64,000 nt of DNA from positions 1,065,960 to 1,129,959 of the forward strand of contig SCFE01000031.1 in the NCBI GenBank assembly GCA_004352715.1, in the 5' to 3' direction. A program made the position numbers and the translations under genes. The notes beneath the pieces were generated by a model. It worked only from the letters and a program-made list of their open reading frames with translations. It was not told the DNA's origin and did not search any database. Positions 10,963-21,370 of the stretch are shown here, in pieces; within the stretch, counting starts at the first letter, position 1, and every line of letters begins with the position of its first letter. The stretch comes from Hofstenia miamia (Eukaryota > Xenacoelomorpha > Acoela).

Positions 10963-13826
10963 TTGTCAGTAATGGCGTACCTTGCTAAGAGTGGAAAGCT
11001 GGATTGATTGGAAATGTACAATTGGTTAAATGGATTAAACAGCGGAAATAGTTATAGCATTCCCGAAACATGTCTATAAATCACCTTGTACAGATTCGAC
11101 ACTTAACTAATTTTGTTGAAAATTCTGATTTCTTGAAGTTCACTAAAATTATTCCCAAAATTAAGGATCAAATAATGATTTTTTCTAAATCCCATGGTGT
11201 TATCAGCTAACCTAAAATATTTTTCTTACTGATCATGGCGCCTACAATGTTAATGACAAATCAAGATTTTAAATCATAAATGAAAGTTGAGGCACTTCTC
11301 TATTGTGTTGTTTTTTTCAGAATTATAAGCACTTGAAAAAGATCGTAGGAAATCACTTCATACTGTGGCATCAGCCTATGATTTGTCACAATTTATCTTT
11401 AGTACCAGATACACTGCTTTGCAGACAGTGGTATTGAATATAGCTCTAACTAACCACTCTCTAAATAATTTCAAAAAAAGATTTAAATACTCTTCATGCA
11501 ATTCTAAGCCTTAGAGCACATCAAGGCAACACTAAAGTTGAACTGTTTCCTTGTATGCAAATAGACCTCCCATCCCATTGAAGTATGTCATGCACAAAGT
11601 CAGAGGTAGCAGCGCTCAAGCTACATGGATTGAAGCTTTTGCACAAAGACTGTGGTTCTAAAATGTAATCAAAATTCAAGACTCGCCTTATTCTATGGTG
11701 CTTCCTGATTTTGCATATCTTTATTAGTACGTGAACTATGAGCTCTTAATTTTTTTTGTAAGAAATCATAAAAACATTTACTAGTGAAATTCCGAAGCTG
11801 TTCATGATACTTACGACTTTACATTTTCTCTCATAAAATTTTTTTTCGAATGTTTAGCACTCTGATTTTGACACCATTGACACATGGACTTTGGAAAAAT
11901 TTTAAAAACCCAAAATGTTGCAAGTGCAGGTGAATTCAGGGGTTGATCATCGCAAAAATGATTCACAAAATTATGCCACTCTAATTTCACTTATGAATCA
12001 CATGGTTTCCTAGCGTACCGCCATTTCTAAATTTAGCACAATACCACTGCTAGGCATAGTTGATTGCAAAGTGGTAATGAGTGGCTTATCTTAACAAATG
12101 TGATAAGAATGTAAATTGATTTATTTGTCTAGACTGGGAGCAGAATTGCATATATACTAGTTTTATATAAGAAGAATTTTTGTTGTAAGCATTAAACTGC
12201 CTGTCAAATTTATTTAGTAGAAAATTATATTATAGTCCAAGTCATGTGATTCATGACAAAGACAAGGAAACGTTGTATTGTAGCATGTTGTGAGACATGT
12301 GAAATATCCACTTTCACTACTTTTCAATTATAACACGATCATTATATCGTGACTCAGTGTAAAATGCTGCTCTTAGATATTTATTGTAGAGATTACTTGA
12401 TTTCAAGGAAGGCTTTAGTAAGCAAAATTTAATTGCATGCTCATAGATTCGTAATTTACAAATATTGAACTAGTGAGTTAAATTTTGACAGTTGCTTTCA
12501 AGATAAAAATAGCAATTATCAAAAGATTTGTGGTCATTAATAATTTACCATATCGTTGACATACAAATTAAAAAGATGACTAAAAATTATACCTTGAGAA
12601 AGGGGCTAAAGTACCAGTCGGCAGACTAAGTAGTGGATGATGCCAAGATCTGGGTATGGACACTACCTCTAAGTGTTCTCACAAAGGCTTTTTAACCGTG
12701 AGAATCCTCTGGCGACCCCTGGTATGTGTTGAGTCTTATCAACGGAGTGAAACCTAAGGCTGAACTTCATTTGAGAGAGTTGCACTCTCCCACATTGGCC
12801 AACCAAGGCTACTAACGGTGGTAACTTCATGAGCGCCGGCTGCAACCAAGAAACCAGCAGCAAAGCTGCCTCACACAAGTTACAGCAAATGCTTACACCT
12901 GACATATCTCATAGGCCAGAAGAAAAAGACTGATCTCTGACATTACTGCCTCATGAAACGTACTTATACTGGGCACCAACGCAGTCTTGATAACAATGCT
13001 TCTACCCTAATTTTTAACGTCCGCTGTAGGTACAGACATCCATGCAACAAGGTACACCTAAAGTAGGATGGCCTATGCGCTCTGCCTTTGTGTTCCCACC
13101 TTGATAACACTACTTTTAACAGTTTCCCAATCCAAAAGGATAGGATTCATTCGTCTATTATAACTAGGCGATCCTAAAAATTTCAAATAATTGAGCAGAA
13201 CTGAATGATAATAGAAAACTTTTGAAGAACGTGATTGCTACAAACTCTAGTTAGAGGGGCATAATTTTTCTTACAAATGAGATAATTAGAAACAATTTTG
13301 AGCATTTAGGGCAAGATTTGGCTTATCGCACACATTAAATACATATTTTAAAGACTTGGTTGCATTAAAAGATGTTTTTAGGGTTCACATGGAAAGTACA
13401 GAATGGTCGCTTGATTTGCCTTAATTTAGTTTAGATGTACAGTACAGTGGCTTTGAAATTGGGTGATTGGTGTAACCACGAAAGTTACATTCTTCTTGAT
13501 GTTTTTATTAAGGTTATGCATAAGAGTAGTAAGATTTGTAAAAAATTCATTAGCTACTGAGAATTCGTCTTTATGCAGGGTAGCGGTTACATATCAATTG
13601 TTGGAAATATGTATTTTCGACTGGTAATATTTTGAATGATTGTTCATTTTGTTTTAGTTCACGTAAATAATTAAGTTAGCGTTTAGTACATACTTGATAA
13701 CTGTTGCAAACATTCTATACTGGAAAAATTTCTGGTATTTCTTAAAAATAAAATTTTAAGACTATGGTCAAGAGCAATCTATGTATTAGACCATCCAGGA
13801 GAATATTCAGCCCTCACGTTTGTCCA
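10963..13826. other. mostly AT-rich stretch with a GC-richer island
   Basis: No gene is assigned. The island at about 12590-13130 differs sharply in composition from both sides (for example GCGACCCCTGGTATG near 12712, GAGCGCCGGCTGC near 12830) and has no sustained frame; it looks like an untranslated or truncated retroelement segment, family unknown. A frame at about 11330-11520 (including AYDLSQFIF) is open for about 60 codons but has no recognisable domain. Repeat copy 12052-12096 matches 6723-6772. Confidence 0.4.
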
Positions 13827-13830
13827 TTAA

Positions 13831-15158
13831 CCCTTTCATGCCAGGAAGAGTTTTTTGGTCTAAATGTATAATACTTGAATTTACCCTTCTCATTTCAAAA
13901 AAGGCGAGCACATGTAAAGGATCAGCATTCCAATATCCAAATTCCAATCCCCAAAGCACTGATTTTCATCTACGATTTTGGGGACTATTTTCTTTTTTCG
14001 TAGTAAAAAAATATTGTGATAGAGATGTTTTTCTTCATATTTTGATAATGTTTGATGCATTTAAATTTTTAATGTATAGCTCAAGTAAAAAAGTGGCCAA
14101 ATTATAGACATATTTTTGATAACAAACGAAAGACAAATAGAGGCTTATAAAATATTTTTGAAAATATAATTACCTCAGCTTGTAACCTCGTGACAAAGTT
14201 ATTTGACAAGTTTGTCATGCAAAGCGTGACCCGCAGATAAACGTCTTGAGACTGAATCCATTAAAGGGACTCTAACTTCTTAAGTTATTTTGTGTTGCGA
14301 TTCAAGGATGTAACTCTTTAATTCTTTCAAATTTGTGGGACTTTTTTTCCACAAAATTTTGTTTTGCCAATTTTGGGGTATGAAGGGTTGCTCCACTTTG
14401 TTCTAAGATTCATGAATCGAGATATAAGCAGGTTGCGTATGGTACAAATTCCTCAAGTATTTGGCAATATTTTTAACTATTAATTGTACCAGTGCCATCT
14501 AGTAACTTTAAATAAAATCCAAATTTTGAAAAGTGGTCAATTTTTTTTATTTGAGCTATAGGGTATAAGTCTATTTTTAATACTGGTGCATACTACCCTT
14601 CCAGGAGTCATGGTGTAAGTGTTTTTACGATATATTTGTACATATAAGGTTCCCAAGTTGAACCAGTAGTGAATGACTTCGTGAGAAATCGCAGGTTTCG
14701 AACTATATTTAAAAATACTTATATCAGTAACATCAGATCATTAATAAAATATTATAATATTGGAAATTCTAGCAGTAATCCAAAAAGTTATACTTCTTAA
14801 CATACCTGGATGCAATAAATGTAAAATAAGGCTCTGTTTTGCAACTGTTTCAAGGACTTTCAAAGTGTTTGACTATAACAAATACTTACATGTCTGTAAT
14901 CATTTTCATTTATTGTGCTACAATTTCGGCTTACGTACATTTTACAGTATTGTAGCTTTACGTGATAATATAATATTGGTTTATTGAACTACACATAGCA
15001 GTTTACATAATGAATCTGAACACCCTTGTAAATCCCACCATTCTAACCTTGTTTTCAAGAGTATGTTGATAAGACTTACAAATATTAGTTTCTCACCTAA
15101 AATGAATCTAAATATCAATTTTTTTCAATATCTAATTGATAGTTCAGGCATGAAAGGC
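13831..15158. mobile_element. piggyBac-like element with TTAA target sites
   Basis: The left end is CCCTTTCATGCC (13831-13842) directly after TTAA (13827-13830). The right end is its exact complement except one base, GGCATGAAAGGC (15147-15158), directly followed by TTAA (15159-15162). TTAA duplication and CCYTTTnnnTGCC-type ends are diagnostic of piggyBac. The 1.33 kb interior contains no frame with recognisable transposase motifs; the longest (13820-14107 and 14760-14987) show none of the DDD or cysteine-rich features. It is therefore probably a non-autonomous or decayed copy. Confidence 0.75.
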
Positions 15159-15162
15159 TTAA

Positions 15163-18100
15163 TATGTAGCTCGATTGGATATCAGATTATTATTTCTCTG
15201 GCCATCTCTACACATTTATAGATGAAGAGCTATGAAAACACAAACAAAAGCAAAAGAAATCTATATACATTGCCACTCAACCAAGCACTGATGGTCAAAA
15301 TTGAAGCTTGGCTGGATGACCTTGTATATTTATTTCCCTTAATTACGGTTTATCTCAAAATATTTTCGAAACCAATATTTTTGTAGTATATTGATCAGTT
15401 ATCCAAAGCCTTCACTTTTTTTAAATTCCAGAATGCTTCGAAATAATATTGAAAGTTATTTATGAATAAATCAAAATTTAGGCTCAGTGCCAGACTTGTC
15501 TACGAGCTGAAATTTCCAAACTCGGTCGGCTCTTCTTGTCATATAAAATCTTTCAATGAGGCTCGTTTTAATTCGATATTTTTTTAAAAATATTGCGCTC
15601 AAAGAATTTTTAACATAACTCTTCCTATTATTTAATGAACATTTCTTAAATGAGATTATAAGATATACATACTGAATGAAAAAATAACAAAAATTTGTTT
15701 TACTTAAAAAAGACTCGTTTTGCCGCTTTGTATATTCAATACTGTGCTCAAGCTCGTCTCGGTTCGGCTTGGCTCGTTAGAAGCTAGACTCCTTAACAAA
15801 TCAGCTCAATGCAATTGCATGTATTGATATTGACCCATTTTTTTAATTTTAATGCTGATTTGAGATTAGAGACATTCTCAGGCCAGTTTTCAAGTAAATC
15901 GATCAATAGTTTTAAGTAATTGATTTTCATATTTTGAAAACTTTATGAAATTTGATTGTGATATAAATAAAAATGTGCTACATCAGCTAAGATAATGTAA
16001 TCAATGCATGTGCAACCAGTTGCTAAAATTCTTGAGAGGAATATTAGTAATGGATCCTTTTAACTTGAAAATACTCAAGAAAAGGACTAATTATTTTTCC
16101 CCAAATAAATTTATAAATTATGGTTATGATCATCGAGTAGCATGATATCCTTATACTCCAAAAGGCTTTGATTGGTTCGATTTCAAGTTGGTAGCAAAAA
16201 TTTAGTTGGAAAGGCTTATTTGGTGAGTAACAAATATTCATTCCAGTGAGTTTTTTAACAGGATTTTAATTTTAAACCAAAATTTCTCATGATTACAGGC
16301 ATTACTATCATTTCGAACTATGGGGATGTAATTTTTTGTTAGTAGAAACATATCTCCTTCTTCTTTCCATTAAGTTACAAAATTGTAAATATTATTTATA
16401 AATACCCAAGCAACATTTGAATCAAAACGTGCTTAATTTTCTACGAGTCATATTATGGAACTGGGTTTATATCTCAATAACTTTACAAAGTGGTGCGCAT
16501 TTTCATGAAAATCATAACATGTCAGGCGGATATTTAAGGCGGGTCCAGACGACGCTCCCTTAAAAATCGATAGATGTCGAAGTTGACATGTGTAACTAAA
16601 GCTTCGTTGAGACACTGAATAATCAATTCAAGTCATAACAAGGGAAAAGTATTGCCTCAGTGAATTTAGCGAAATAATGAAATTCCCTCTAAAACAATGG
16701 AATGATTTATCTAGACAATTTAACCAAATCAATAAGTTAAATAAATTTAAAACAGTGTAAAAAATTCAAATTTTAATTCTAAAAACGGAATTACTCACTG
16801 CAGATGGAAGGGCTCAAAGCTTATAATCAAGGCTACCAGAATAAGGAAATGCAAAAGCCAAAATCTAAATGTGAAATATTTTGATTTTAATGTCTTGTAC
16901 ACTTTTTATGGGTTGAGAATTGCTACCAGTAGAATTGCAATCATTATTTATATAGCGAAGTATTTTGCGATAATTATTGGCACTATTAATCGCCATGTCA
17001 ATACATAGATTAAAATTATTTTCATGTATGTCAAGATCAGAGCAAACAAATGCGACAAACTTTGTCCAAATTTAAATCTAAACCCTTGTATTAAACAGAG
17101 TTTATTGTATGTGATATTGATGTTTGTCCAACACTACAAAATAAGAATTCAATTATTTTAATAATGTGTTTGCAATAAATAAATCAATAGACAGCTATAG
17201 TGTTATTTTGCAAAACAGATAATTTAAATTCATTGAAATACTTTGAGCCAGTAATTTTTTTCGGTACTCCTAGTTTAAAGCAACAAATTTATATATTGCA
17301 GATTAAGCAATAGCCTTAACTTTATAAATTGATATAAAGAGCATTATTTATTGAAAGAGTAGTAAATATATTCTTTGTTGAAGTACTTTATAAAGAATCA
17401 ACAACTTTCTTTTTAAACTTTTCACACTTTTTTTCTGAACTAGTTTAATTGTACAATTTATTCCTCAATTTTACTGTGATGTTCAAAAATTAGTTTTAAA
17501 TTGATTTTTTTGCATTGATGGGTACCACAACTAATATTGAATTTTAGGGAGATGTTATTTTTCAATTAATAAAATATTTAAACCCTATTTTGTTTAATGA
17601 TTTTATGTTCAGTAATAACATATGATCTCTTGCCATTATTTTGTTAATTGCATTGATATTAATAATGACTAATTAGTTATACGCATCAATTTGAAGTTTC
17701 CATTAAATTTTTTTAATTTTTTAATAAATACGAATACATATAATTTTGATCTATTTTTTGGTAGTAAATTCGAAATTTTGATATTGAATTAATGAATTGA
17801 AATGATCTTAGAATTTAAGTAGGGTGTCCATTAACATCGTGAAATATTTGTTCTTTATTGCTTCATAATTTCTTTCCTGCTAAGATATAATTTTGTTCCG
17901 TTTTTTCTTAATTTATGCATTTGCATAGAAATAATATTTAGAGACATGATATTATTATTTTAATATTAGAAACTTTTTTTGGTTTGGGTTTATTGATATT
18001 AGTTGAATACATTAATGTATCATCTGCATATAACATACATTTATGGCATACGAAATATAATGTATACAAAAATTAAGTAAAAGCGGATCTATAGCAGATA

Positions 18101-18257
18101 CTTGTAGAATTCCTCGATCAATTTTAAAAGATTTCAGGATTCATTTCTAAGTTGAACGAAATGAAATCTAATTCAAAATTTATCAAAAATTAATGACCAT
18201 GAGTTAAAATTGAAATTCTAAATATCTGCCAATATAAATAAATATATATATATATAT
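15163..18257. other. AT-rich stretch without recognisable genes
   Basis: Nothing supported as coding. A patch at 15480-15790 contains repeated GCTCG motifs (GCTCGTCTCGGTTCGGCTTGGCTCG near 15751) reminiscent of the GGATC-rich ends of the hAT element, but I could not establish paired ends or a target duplication. The stretch ends in an (AT)n run, into which the LTR retrotransposon inserted. Confidence 0.45.
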
Positions 18258-18498
18258 TGTAGAGTCACTCGGGGAAATTCGTGTTTTATTTAGTTGATTT
18301 TTTATTTCCTTTTTGTATTAACGTCATCATGACGTCAGAGTTATATATTTCGACCTTAGGTTTACGAAGGAACTCATGTCCCCTCGAAGGTGCTATACGT
18401 GTTGCTCAAATGTAATTTGAATTGCGAGGGAAATTGATAACATGAACGATTAACTTTGATTGTAAACTAAGGCAGGTAGTTATTTATTGTTAACCATG

Positions 18499-18506
18499 TA
18501 TAAAAT
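18499..18506 (+). promoter_or_regulatory. likely LTR TATA box
   Basis: TATAAAAT lies within the left LTR, about 240 bases upstream of the LTR polyadenylation signal, a plausible U3 promoter position for transcription of the element. Confidence 0.5.
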
Positions 18507-18739
18507 GAGTAACCGTGTAGAAAATGGTCAATAGATTTTATCTATCCTCAATTACTGTTACTCTTCTCTCCGTTACTTTATTTGGTATTTTACTATGAAA
18601 ATAATTGCTTAAGCTCGGCGACAATTTGGGAGTGCTTTCTTAAGGCACAGGGCGACACGTAGCTCCTGGCGATCATTAGATCTTCCCAGCCCAAATTGTG
18701 GACTCATTAGGTTACGGATACGGGTACGACTAAGGAAAT

Positions 18740-18745
18740 AATAAA
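18740..18745 (+). promoter_or_regulatory. LTR polyadenylation signal AATAAA
   Basis: AATAAA lies mid-LTR downstream of the TATA box; the same signal is in the right LTR copies. It would mark the R region end of the element transcript. Confidence 0.5.
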
Positions 18746-19179
18746 CCTCTCGTTTTATTCAACACGTACATGCACTTATAATTGATTACACTGTGATGAT
18801 ACTATGCCGTTGGCGAACACGAATGTCTGGTAATTACAGACTATTATTTAGTGAGCTGAGAACTAACAATGAAAATGAGGTTTTTACTTTTGCAATGAGA
18901 TAGAAATTAATAAGTGAGACAAATAGGGTAGCACCATGCACTAATCGAGCACTGAACTGTTTCTGCTTCTAAAGACTCCGCTTCGGCTGGAAGCCACGTT
19001 AATTGATCATCTTGGAAATACCTAAAGTATTGTATCAAATACTTGGATGAATTACAATTGTTTCTATTAGTTTATTTTCTCTTTACTTGTTTTCCCCAGA
19101 ATCGGGGCTGTTGTTTTCTAAGTTAAACCTTCTGCAGAGTCAATTAGTTACTAGTACAATTACAGCCCACAATTCTACA

Positions 19180-19197
19180 TGGCGACTGTGACAGGAC
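19180..19197 (+). other. primer-binding site
   Basis: TGGCGACTGTGACAGGAC starts exactly at the base after the left LTR. TGG pairs with the CCA end of a primer tRNA. The matching tRNA would have an acceptor end CAGTCGCCA; I cannot assign its amino acid, though a serine-type tRNA is possible. Confidence 0.75.
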
Positions 19198-19579
19198 GCT
19201 GACGTGATAACAACATATTCTTGGTTGTCTCTTTTGGTGGTTTGGAGTTGGTTCTGATTTAGTTTTGGTGCCTGATGGCAATTGGATTTCCGTGTAAATC
19301 TACCAACTGATGTACCCAGATCCTTCTTCTCTCTGTTGGGAGGGCAACCGCGATTTTTCTTAGTGTTCGGTTTAGTTTATGTCTGTGTTTTACCTGTTAC
19401 CAATCTGTTTTTGTCTCAGTGCTTTATGTGTTGGATTTATTACCAAGTATCACCGTAATCTCACATTTGGGTTTGGATTCTATGATTGTTATGAGCTGTG
19501 TGTTTCTTCTGTGATTGGGAAGTGCTCCCAAGTGCCTGTTAGTATAGTTATTCTTTCTTGTTATTTTTCTTGTAGATCA

Positions 19580-21370
19580 ATGGATTCAAATCGCACAGTT
19601 ACTTATTCTCCTACTTTTGGGACTCCTCCGAGTGTCCCCTGTGTAAGCGCTGGCAACCAGGACGTTGCCCCTTGCACCGTTGGATCGTTGTTGAACTTCT
19701 GCCCTCTGACTTCTCCCATTCAGACGTCGTCTCAACGTCAAGATCATCTGGCCTCAACTAGTCCATATGCCCGCGAAGGTACCAGCAGCCCTGACATTCA
19801 GCAACGGCTTCGCAGAGTTTTAAATACCCAAAATGCTCCTCCCATTCCGTTTCGGCCCACTCATTGTACTGATAACGTAATAAACTCTTTGCCCCAGTTT
19901 GATACTCAACAGATGGAAATCGAGCATTTGAAAGATGCTTTGTCACAGCAAGTCGCTATGAGAATGGACAGTGAACGCCAGGTTGAGTCGCTTCAAGCTG
20001 AACTGAATACTCAACATGTTGCGTATCAGAAGATGGAGATGAGAATGTTAGAATCAACCGTTGCCTTAGAATTACAAATTCATGAGTTGAAAAATCAAAT
20101 GGCTAAGTCGGAAGAAGCTAACCTCCTGAAACTCCCCGTTGATGAATTCGTCACGCATGCGACTTTAAGTGAAGCTTTAGGGGATTTGGCTGATATGATA
20201 ACTGAGAAGTTTGCCAATATGCTTCAAGGCAGAGCTGAAACCCCTGTTCTTGTGAATGTTCCTACACCGTCTCAGCATAATGGAAGTAGAAGTATGGTTC
20301 CTCCTCCTCCAGTGTTGTCTTGTGCACACCCGTTTGTGTCATCTACTCCCACGTTTACGCAAGCGTCTATTGCTACCGTTGCTACTCCTAATCGAGATCG
20401 AGAGCGCACCCCGACAAGTTTCGTGCAACCGCCGCCTTGTGTTTCTGCAATTTCTGCACGAACTAGCTCAAAGGAACATACTTCGGATGCTTTGAGTCCA
20501 GTTGCTGGTAGTACCTCAGATCAGAGACCTCGATTTTGTCATTTGATTCTTCCCGTCGAGACTCCCGGACAAATACCAGTGCACAGTAAGCACTCAGTTT
20601 TACCTAAGTTCACGGGACAAATCGACGCAGTCTCACAATCTTTTGAAGAATGGTTTTTCTTATTCGAGCTTCACATGAAGCAATACAAGACCTCTCAAGA
20701 GGACGCTGTATCGCAATTCCCTCTGTATTTGAATGGGCTTGCCTATAATCAATACATGATGTTGGATCGAACTATCAAGACTGATTATCAATTATTAGTA
20801 GGATTTTTTGAGGATCATTACAAGGCTCCTCATATAAAACATCAGTACAAAACGCTGCTTTGCGATATGTCTTTTAAGCGAGGAGACGACATTCGAAATT
20901 ACATCACGCAAGTCGAAAGACTTTTCCGCTTGAGTAGTTTGTCTCCCGAGTACTCCAGACATGATCTCTTCTCGTATATCTGTAGAGGATTTCCTCCTTC
21001 AATTCGTAGTCGTTTGGAAATGAAATGCGATCCAGAAGAAAATTTGCATGAGATTATCAGAAAGGCAATTAGCGTAGTTTATATGATATACAACTCCAAT
21101 CGAATTGATAAAGATCTCAATGAGCTCTCTGGGACCACTGGAAAAGGGGAACAGCCTAAAAAGACCATTTTTAAAAAAGAGTTTGACATGTCTTCAGTCA
21201 GGTGTTTCCGGTGTGGCGAGAAGGGTCATTTTAAGTCAAATTGTAAAGCGAAAATTCAAATAGTCGCTGAAGGTGAAGGTTTTGTAGTTGATGAACCATC
21301 GGTGGTCCCTTCTTCCGACACTTTATTGGTAGATCTAAACGAGAACGAAACTGAGCCTCATTTAAATTGA
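19580..21370 (+). CDS. gag: Gag polyprotein of the Ty3-type element
   Basis: Structural polyprotein that would form the particle and bind element RNA. The open frame extends upstream to an ATG at 19379, but those 67 codons are hydrophobic and unlike Gag; ATG 19580 (MDSNRTV) follows a TTTTCTTGTAG stretch and starts a polar protein of 596 residues, so I prefer it. Features: proline/serine-rich N-terminus, a likely coiled coil (about residues 110-180), a capsid-like region from SVLPKFTGQID through EEWFFLFELHMKQY and FFEDHYK, and one CCHC knuckle CFRCGEKGHFKSNC near the C-terminus. It ends with TGA at 21368-21370, inside a frameshift signal feeding into pol. The frame is intact. Confidence 0.85.
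   Translation: MDSNRTVTYSPTFGTPPSVPCVSAGNQDVAPCTVGSLLNFCPLTSPIQTSSQRQDHLASTSPYAREGTSSPDIQQRLRRVLNTQNAPPIPFRPTHCTDNVINSLPQFDTQQMEIEHLKDALSQQVAMRMDSERQVESLQAELNTQHVAYQKMEMRMLESTVALELQIHELKNQMAKSEEANLLKLPVDEFVTHATLSEALGDLADMITEKFANMLQGRAETPVLVNVPTPSQHNGSRSMVPPPPVLSCAHPFVSSTPTFTQASIATVATPNRDRERTPTSFVQPPPCVSAISARTSSKEHTSDALSPVAGSTSDQRPRFCHLILPVETPGQIPVHSKHSVLPKFTGQIDAVSQSFEEWFFLFELHMKQYKTSQEDAVSQFPLYLNGLAYNQYMMLDRTIKTDYQLLVGFFEDHYKAPHIKHQYKTLLCDMSFKRGDDIRNYITQVERLFRLSSLSPEYSRHDLFSYICRGFPPSIRSRLEMKCDPEENLHEIIRKAISVVYMIYNSNRIDKDLNELSGTTGKGEQPKKTIFKKEFDMSSVRCFRCGEKGHFKSNCKAKIQIVAEGEGFVVDEPSVVPSSDTLLVDLNENETEPHLN

Larger units (their letters stand above)
18258..19179 (+). repeat. left LTR (922 bases)
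   Basis: It runs from TGTAGAGTCACTCGGGG to CCCACAATTCTACA, defined by alignment with the right LTR, whose end is CCCACGATTCTACA. A cAMP-response-like motif, ATGACGTCAGAG, lies at about 18329-18340, near the start of U3. Confidence 0.9.

Noticed and set aside
11330-11520. About 60-codon plus-strand open reading near an acceptor-like TTTTTTTCAG
   Set aside because: The acceptor-compatible frame and the longest open frame do not agree, and no domain is recognisable.
12669-12905. 78-codon minus-strand frame in the GC-richer island
   Set aside because: No recognisable domain, cysteine-rich by chance, and no matching splice signals.
15480-15790. GCTCG-rich patch that might be a second hAT-type terminus pair
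   Set aside because: I could not match inverted ends or an 8-base duplication.
19379-19579. 67 extra hydrophobic codons upstream of gag
   Set aside because: Unlike Gag in composition and preceded by no element-specific signal; more likely leader RNA. ATG 19580 starts a polar protein typical of Gag.
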